DNA of 22,641 nucleotides from Hypsibius dujardini (lineage: Eukaryota; Tardigrada; Eutardigrada; Parachela; Hypsibiidae), in NCBI GenBank assembly GCA_001579985.1, contig LRSR01005153.1, positions 1-22,641 of the forward strand, given 5' to 3'. The position numbers and the translations under genes were made by a program. The notes under the pieces are model-generated. The model made no database searches. It saw only the letters and a program-made list of their open reading frames with translations, and had not been told where the DNA came from. Positions 18,051 to 22,641 of the stretch are shown one piece after another; position 1 is the first letter of the stretch; the number at the start of each line of letters is the position of its first letter.

Positions 18051-18224
18051 CGGTACACTGCAATCTGGATGAGTGAGAAACTGACAGGATGCACGTAGAA
18101 AACAGGACGTTTCGAATCTTTTGCAGGCACCAAGAAAAAATAAATATTTCTAAGAGATAAATAATTTGTTGCAGGGAGTTTTGGCACAAGACCTTTGAAA
18201 TACCAGCGCACTTTGTAGACATCA
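18051..18224 (-). CDS. Exon A, left arm: coding exon, 57 codons, unrecognised protein
   Basis: Borders are a CAGTAG tandem acceptor (AG at 18226-18225, or three bases earlier) and a donor CCG|GTAATG at 18050. The frame (one base, 57 codons, two bases) reads DVYKVRWYFKGLVPKLPATN through RNIYFFLVPAKDSKRPVFY to LIQIAVYR. The other arm carries a diverged copy. After its early disrupted patch, nine substitutions separate the two in this frame; six are silent and the other three conservative or mild (I/V, S/N, I/T). In the two other frames most would change residues. That pattern is good evidence that this frame was under protein-level selection. The family is not recognised; the pattern of aromatic-rich strands suggests a beta-sheet domain. 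Confidence 0.55.
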
Positions 18225-18278
18225 CTACTGTGGAGTGGTCGTGTCATGAAGGGCACAGCGAGTGATTTGATGATGTAA

Positions 18279-18410
18279 TGGAATAACTAGCGTCTCGCAC
18301 AGCGTGCCAAGGGAATTCAGACCTTTAAGTGTGGAATAATGGAGTGACTAGCTTTTTGCATAGCATGGAGAGGGTTAAGGCTTAAGAGAGGAATAATGAA
18401 ATAATAGAAT
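18279..18410. repeat. Degenerate tandem repeat, about 60-bp unit
   Basis: ATGGAATAACTAGC at 18279, ATGGAGTGACTAGC at about 18339 and ATGAAATAATAGAA at about 18397 head successive units that share CATAGC/CACAGC and AAGG-type blocks. The inner end of the left palindrome arm falls in the second unit. Confidence 0.6.
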
Positions 18411-18591
18411 AATCAAGAAATGCCTCTTCGAAATGTTGCTGCCATTCCTCTACAATAATTGACTAATGGAATAAAATATAGCTCGAATGGGAATAAATCT
18501 GATTTCGTCGTCCTCAGTCTGTTCAGAAGACCGTTTGCAACATATTTAGTCCGGAATGTAGATCAGTAAGCCTGAATGAACTTTTACCTAA

Positions 18592-19181
18592 GGGGTCATT
18601 AAACAATTACCTAAGCGCCCGATATTAGGCGGCCTTACCCCTACCTCCCCTTTGTAAGAGCTCGTCATGATTTCTTTTTACTCCCCCTGAACTTCAAACG
18701 CTTATCTCAGCGCCGTTGGACCCCCCTATGCGTCAAAATCTTAAATTTCAACTTTAATAGCAAAATTTCAGCACCGATTATACGTAGTTATCCTACGCAT
18801 TTTCAAAATCAGAACGAAGAAAAGCGTTTAGATCGGTAATGATGGGAATGTTCGCATCTTCGCCTGAAATAGAAGATTTGCGATTCCAATGCGCTGGTGC
18901 AAAAGGCATCAAGTAGATGTAGCCCCTCAAGTGACTTAAAAGAGCTATCGGAACCTCTTGTCAGTACTAGTATGATGCTCAAATGAAGGGAAGAATAATG
19001 GCATGCGGGTCTATAAAATGGTATTGAAATACAATCAAGGAAATTCAATCAAGGAAATTTTGAGATTTAAAATTGTTGACGTAATCCAAGGACAGACCCC
19101 CACCCCCTATACGTAAGAGCTCGTCATCGATTGCTGACACGTACCCCCCTAAATTCGATGACATAATTGTTGAATGACCCC
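18592..19181. repeat. TIR element, 590 bp, with TAA target duplication, in the palindrome spacer
   Basis: Left end GGGGTCATTAAACAATTA and the inverse of the right end GGGGTCATTCAACAATTA form the TIR. TAA flanks both sides (18589-18591 and 19182-19184). A second inverted pair, GTAAGAGCTCGTCAT (about 18654) and ATGACGAGCTCTTAC (on the complement near 19112-19127), lies inside. No transposase is encoded. The TWA duplication and GGG start fit a PIF/Harbinger-type non-autonomous element (inference). Confidence 0.75.
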
Positions 19182-19246
19182 TAATGGTCTTGCCAGTACC
19201 ATCTGAGTTGCCTCGAATCTTTTGGCATCTTTTGGCGGCTACGACA

Positions 19247-19347
19247 AGCTGCATGGAGCTACGTGGGGTGGCGTGGAGCTCCAAATTGCTCCACGCAGCT
19301 CCATGCAGCTCCACGTAGCTCCGCGTAGCTCCATGCAGCTCCACGTA
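19247..19347. repeat. AGCTCCACGT 10-bp repeat hairpin
   Basis: Units AGCTCCACGT / AGCTCCATGC / AGCTCCGCGT run five to six times between about 19290 and 19347. The preceding GCATGGAGCTACGTGGGGTG is their inverse, so the block folds into a hairpin. Confidence 0.85.
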
Positions 19348-19999
19348 GCCACCAGTAAAATTTGGTGTAAAAACTCTGACACAGGCGCGCAACTCCACGA
19401 TCAAGCTAAACCTGGCACCATGTTATAGAAATACCAGCCTCAGCCGGCAGTATTTCAGTTCACGAGAAAGGCCATCACAAGAGAGGGGAGGGTCTTCTCC
19501 AACCCCAGGAATGCCACAAACTTCAAACCTGATTACCGTATTTGTAATTGAAATTCCCTCTTGTCTGTCCATTCGTCAACAATCCGCCAACTGTCTGTGT
19601 GACTGTTTTTATCCGTCAGTTTTTTACCCGTTGCTTGTCAATATCTAGTCGGTTACTCATCTCGTCATTAACTAATTGCCCTTTGACCATTTCTTGCTGT
19701 CCGCCAGTTCGTTTCTCATTTACCCGTTATCTGTCTGAGGCTTTTCCGCGGGCGTCTGTCCATCCGCCACAATCAATGCGTCCATTAACCAGCAGTTCTT
19801 CTGTACATTTCATTGAAAGTGTAATAAAAAGCTAGTCACTCCATTAATCCACTCTTAAAAGCCTGAATTCCCTTGGCACGCTGTGCAAGACGCTAGTTAT
19901 TCCATTACTTCATCAAATCACTCGCTGTGCCCTTCATAACACGACCACTCCTCAGTAGTTATAAATAACGGATTAGAGCATTATCCCGCTGTTCCTCAT

Positions 20000-20168
20000 G
20001 TCTACAAAGTGCGCTGGTATTTCAAAGGTCTTGGCCAATCTCGCCTGCAACAAATTATTTATCTCTTAGAAACGTTTACTTTTTTCTGGTGCCTGCAAAA
20101 GATTCGAAACGTCCTGTTTTCTATGTGCATCCTGTCAATTTCTCACTCATTCAGACTGCAGTGTACCG
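20000..20168 (+). pseudogene. Exon A copy, right arm, frame-broken
   Basis: Diverged copy of 18224-18051. It begins VYKVRWYFKGL, then lacks one base (GGTCTTG-GCC against GGTCTTGTGCC), which shifts the frame; a few bases differ around the gap. Downstream the original frame still encodes RNVYFFLVPAKDSKRPVFY-like sequence. The acceptor region is also replaced by an inserted segment (about 19962-19999). The frame left open after the shift is long but has no coding signature. Confidence 0.5.
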
Positions 20169-20280
20169 GTAATGAACAAATATTACGAGGATCCTCAGAT
20201 TCCTCTATTGAGAGCGCTATAAACATCCTCATCACGCAGCATGAGTGCAGATGCGAAGCTGATACACTCCGCAGCTCAAA

Positions 20281-20694
20281 TCTGAGGAAGAACCATCAAA
20301 ATAGTGGGTGTGAGTCCATACTTAAAATTATAAGTCGAATAATTGGCAAACGGGAAATACTTGTGAATTGGCCCAACCTTCAATCAGCTTAATGTCACAT
20401 CACGCAAGGCATTTCTTGTTATGATCCCAGTCTGCACAGGTTCACAACAGTCCACTGATCTAGTTCGAGACAAAAAGACCCATGCGCTTGTGCTAGCACA
20501 GAGGTGATTCAAACTTGGTCAGTCGATTGTTGGGACTGTGTGCAGACTGAGATTATAACAAGTAGTGTCTTGCCTGAAGTAACACTAAATTAATTGAAGG
20601 TTGGGTCATTTCACAAGTATATCCGTTTGCCTATTATTCGACTTATAATTTTAAGTATCGACCCACACCCACTTCTTTGATGGTCTTTCTTTCG
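20281..20694. repeat. Nested palindrome in right arm, about 414 bp
   Basis: Inverse copy of 17525-17938, indistinguishable from it as far as I compared, with the centre GTGCTAGCAC near 20490-20499. Confidence 0.9.
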
Positions 20695-20929
20695 AGTTGA
20701 TGATAATGATAAATAATCTTCTAGACATGAGAGGTTTGAGCTTACATCCCTAATAATAATATGAGACACATGCCCTTTATATGCTTTTGCAGTTCAAAAG
20801 GAGGTTGAAATAATAACTGTAAAAAGGCAAGATTCTTTCTGCGAGTGTAAAAAACACACATTTTACCATTAAGCAGGTAGAAAAATACCCTCAAAATGTT
20901 CTGAACGGTGTAGTTGCCTTCCGGTTCAG

Positions 20930-21107
20930 TTTACCACTCTTTACGTGCATTATTGCAAGCTTGATGGTGGACCTTTGTAAAATAATTTTTTCTCACAAAT
21001 GTGCTGGAACTCGTCACCCAAGACAACAACACGGGATCCACGCTCGCTTGAAAAAGGCTCTTCAAGCTAATCAGCAGGTTAACGAAAACGCCGACGACGA
21101 TGACTGA
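20930..21107 (+). CDS. Candidate alternative terminal exon, right arm
   Basis: Plus-strand copy of 17289-17112, identical in translation, with acceptor CCGGTTCAG and stop TGA at 21105-21107. Since the exon A copy upstream on this arm is frame-broken, this exon is probably not expressed as part of an intact protein from this arm. Confidence 0.25.
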
Positions 21108-21838
21108 TGCATGAATTGCCACAACTGTTTCTCACTGGAAAAGTGAAGCGATAGTGTGTTTTGAATGCGGAATTCAGTTAGATAAAACGGTTTAATAATG
21201 AGATTGGTTCTGGTGCTCCCGAAAAGTCTAATTTTTACACGTGGCTGCGGTTTTCCCTTTTTCGATGGTTGAATTTCTATTACTTGAGTAGTTTTGAACC
21301 GCGCAATAAATTTACCTTGCAAAAATATATTCAAGGGTGGGCCATCCCTTCTATGGCCAATTTTGTTCCATGGGAGTAATCCTAAACTGCGAGGAATATT
21401 GTGAGCTTTATTAATAAGATTATTGAAATACCAGATTCAATAATATTAACCCTAATGAAAGTTTTTTGGCGTATATGTGATCCGAAATGTTAAGGACAAA
21501 AATATGTCCTTGTCACATTTTAGATGCCGAAAGTGACAAAATGTTTTACTTTTGCTTTCTGCCAGCCTGTTCGGTTTTGTCTGTCAGGTGCTTGCCTTTA
21601 TGCATGTAATGTCTATTAGCAATCTGTTTGTGTCTGTCTCATCCTCAAGAACTTTTATACCTCTAGCGGTGACAAGTTCGCCCTCGGATTCTCTGTATGT
21701 CGTTATACATTTCGAAATTATAATTTCGTAATTCAGGTACTAGGGAATGTTACGCTAACTCAGCAGTACCTGCATAATTCAATTTTTTTCTATTTATGCA
21801 ATCTTCTCTTTGCCAACAAAATACAACGCGGACTGCAG

Positions 21839-21905
21839 TGATGCCTACGTGATGATGATCCAGATTAACTACTGGAGCAATTTCCGAGAAAGGGAGGTGA
21901 CCTAA
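21839..21905 (+). CDS. Candidate terminal exon B, right arm
   Basis: Plus-strand copy of 16380-16314, with acceptor GACTGCAG and TAA at 21903-21905. Its phase relation to exon A is as on the left arm, but the exon A copy on this arm carries a frameshift. Confidence 0.3.
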
Positions 21906-22641
21906 TACGCGGTTTCACATTTAACTGATGAGAAGGAAGTTTGCGCTCGACGTGCAACCTTTCCTATTGTTCTCCTGGGGACAAGTGATCGACTAGTCCC
22001 TGCCTAATTCACAATGGGCAGCGCCCGAATCGTGTGCATGTGCTAGTGGCATTGTCCTAATGCTTCTCTCGGTTGAATTTTGTTTGTTATTCACCTCTAG
22101 AATTGCTTTACGTTTAATCACGTGTACGCAAGCCTAATTTATCGAGCATCATATCACCAATGATGATTTTATTCGTGTTCAATCCAAAAAGTAAGTCTGT
22201 GAAAGCGTTGGAGTATTTCAAATTTGCGTATACGTACTCTCATTCACGTATTGTAATGATAACATCTTTATCGTTTTAGGGCGACGTGGGATAATGATCA
22301 CGACGTGGATTTAAGTAAGTGAAATAGAGCTACCTTTTTGATATGCTCGTTAACACAAACTAAGGTTACTTTTGCCGGTTGGTCAACTGAAACATTATAC
22401 TTCATTGGGACTTTAGAAACCAGCGATGTTGAAGGGAAAGAGCATGATAAGTTGTAAATGATTGGAACGCATCGATGAGGCAAAAAAAGTTTATATTGTG
22501 CGACAGATACACAGGCAAGCAGACAATTAGATAGACATGTACAGTATGCATGCATGCAGGCAGGCAGAGAGACAGACAACCCTTAACAGACAGACAGACA
22601 GACACAGACACAGACACAGACACAGACACAGACACAGACAC

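Larger units (their letters stand above)
15578..18357 (+). repeat. Left arm of a giant inverted repeat (at least 2.78 kb)
   Basis: Positions pair with the right arm so that coordinates sum to 38219 across the outer 2.4 kb. There I saw only one mismatch (16162, A here, G equivalent on the other arm). From about 18025 inward the arms differ by roughly one base in ten plus indels, and pairing is lost near 18357, inside a degenerate 60-bp repeat. The arm holds candidate outward-running exons at 18224-18051, 17289-17112 and 16380-16314 (minus strand) and a nested palindrome. The rest (15640-16313, 16381-17111, 17290-17524) shows no convincing gene, only AT-rich sequence with a small GAAATTATAATTTC palindrome near 16492. 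Confidence 0.95.
18358..19828. other. Spacer (loop) of the giant inverted repeat, 1.47 kb
   Basis: Unpaired sequence between the arms. It holds the TIR element at 18592-19181, a 10-bp repeat hairpin at 19247-19347 and a region (19550-19810) of irregular CCGTC/TGTCTG-like motifs that looks like an old, decayed simple repeat. No convincing gene is seen in it; open frames on either strand cross the repeats. Confidence 0.8.
19829..22641 (-). repeat. Right arm of the giant inverted repeat (cut by the window end)
   Basis: Inverse copy of 15578-18357, about 36 bp longer near the inner end because of an insertion between about 19962 and 19999. It ends at the window edge inside the (GTGTCT)n array, so the true outer boundary is not visible. 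The same candidate exons lie on the plus strand, running outward: 20000-20168 (broken), 20930-21107 and 21839-21905. The remainder mirrors the left arm and shows no further gene. Confidence 0.95.

Noticed and set aside
19045-19404. A 119-codon minus-strand open frame in the spacer
   Set aside because: It is built from the 10-bp AGCTCCACGT repeat and the end of the TIR element.
20009-20392. A 127-codon open frame in the right arm with a 132-codon counterpart in the left
   Set aside because: Differences between the arms change residues in this frame but are mostly silent in the alternative frame of exon A, so this frame is a shadow opened by the one-base loss.

Overview
This is a window of eukaryotic nuclear DNA. 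Coding sequence is split by spliceosomal introns with GT..AG borders, several of them very short (41, 43, 46 and 78 bp). There is a poly(A) signal, dense microsatellites and many terminal-inverted-repeat elements. No bacterial gene organisation, rRNA, tRNA or CRISPR array is visible. A CUB-like extracellular domain and a MULE-type transposase point to an animal, most likely a marine or early-branching invertebrate. The sequence alone does not let me name the species.

Layout. 1-350: a minus-strand 3' exon of an unrecognised gene. 1130-4830: a five-exon plus-strand gene for a 323-residue type I membrane protein (signal peptide, CUB-like ectodomain, one transmembrane helix, proline-rich tail with a PPxY motif). 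Each of its three long introns holds one or two foldback elements. 4991-5152: a possible small ORF. 5740-6660: foldback elements. 6925-7240: an LTR-like fossil. 7490-8750: a decayed minus-strand MULE transposase gene with introns, next to an approximately 32-bp minisatellite (8756-9080). 9146-9614: a TIR element. 9871-10361: a two-exon gene for a 149-residue single-pass membrane protein with a coiled coil, its exons separated by a 41-bp intron. 10712-11027: an acidic minus-strand terminal exon. 11253-11572: a solo LTR with a 4-bp target duplication. 12216-14510: small minus-strand exons that look like repeated 3' ends of a gene family, interleaved with two foldback elements of about 0.7 kb each. 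14530-14694: a MITE with TTA target duplications. 14757-15640: satellites.

The last 7 kb is the most striking part. It is a very large inverted repeat with arms 15578-18357 and 19829-22641 (the right arm is cut by the window end) around a 1.47-kb spacer. The outer 2.4 kb of the arms look essentially identical (one mismatch seen), while the inner approximately 330 bp differ by about a tenth and by indels. Each arm carries its own nested palindrome of about 414 bp and a set of candidate exons running outward. The spacer carries a 590-bp TIR element with TAA target duplications.

No operon or shared pathway links the genes. The unifying theme is an unusual density of inverted repeats: about fifteen in 22.6 kb, at scales from 90 bp to 7 kb, many within introns.
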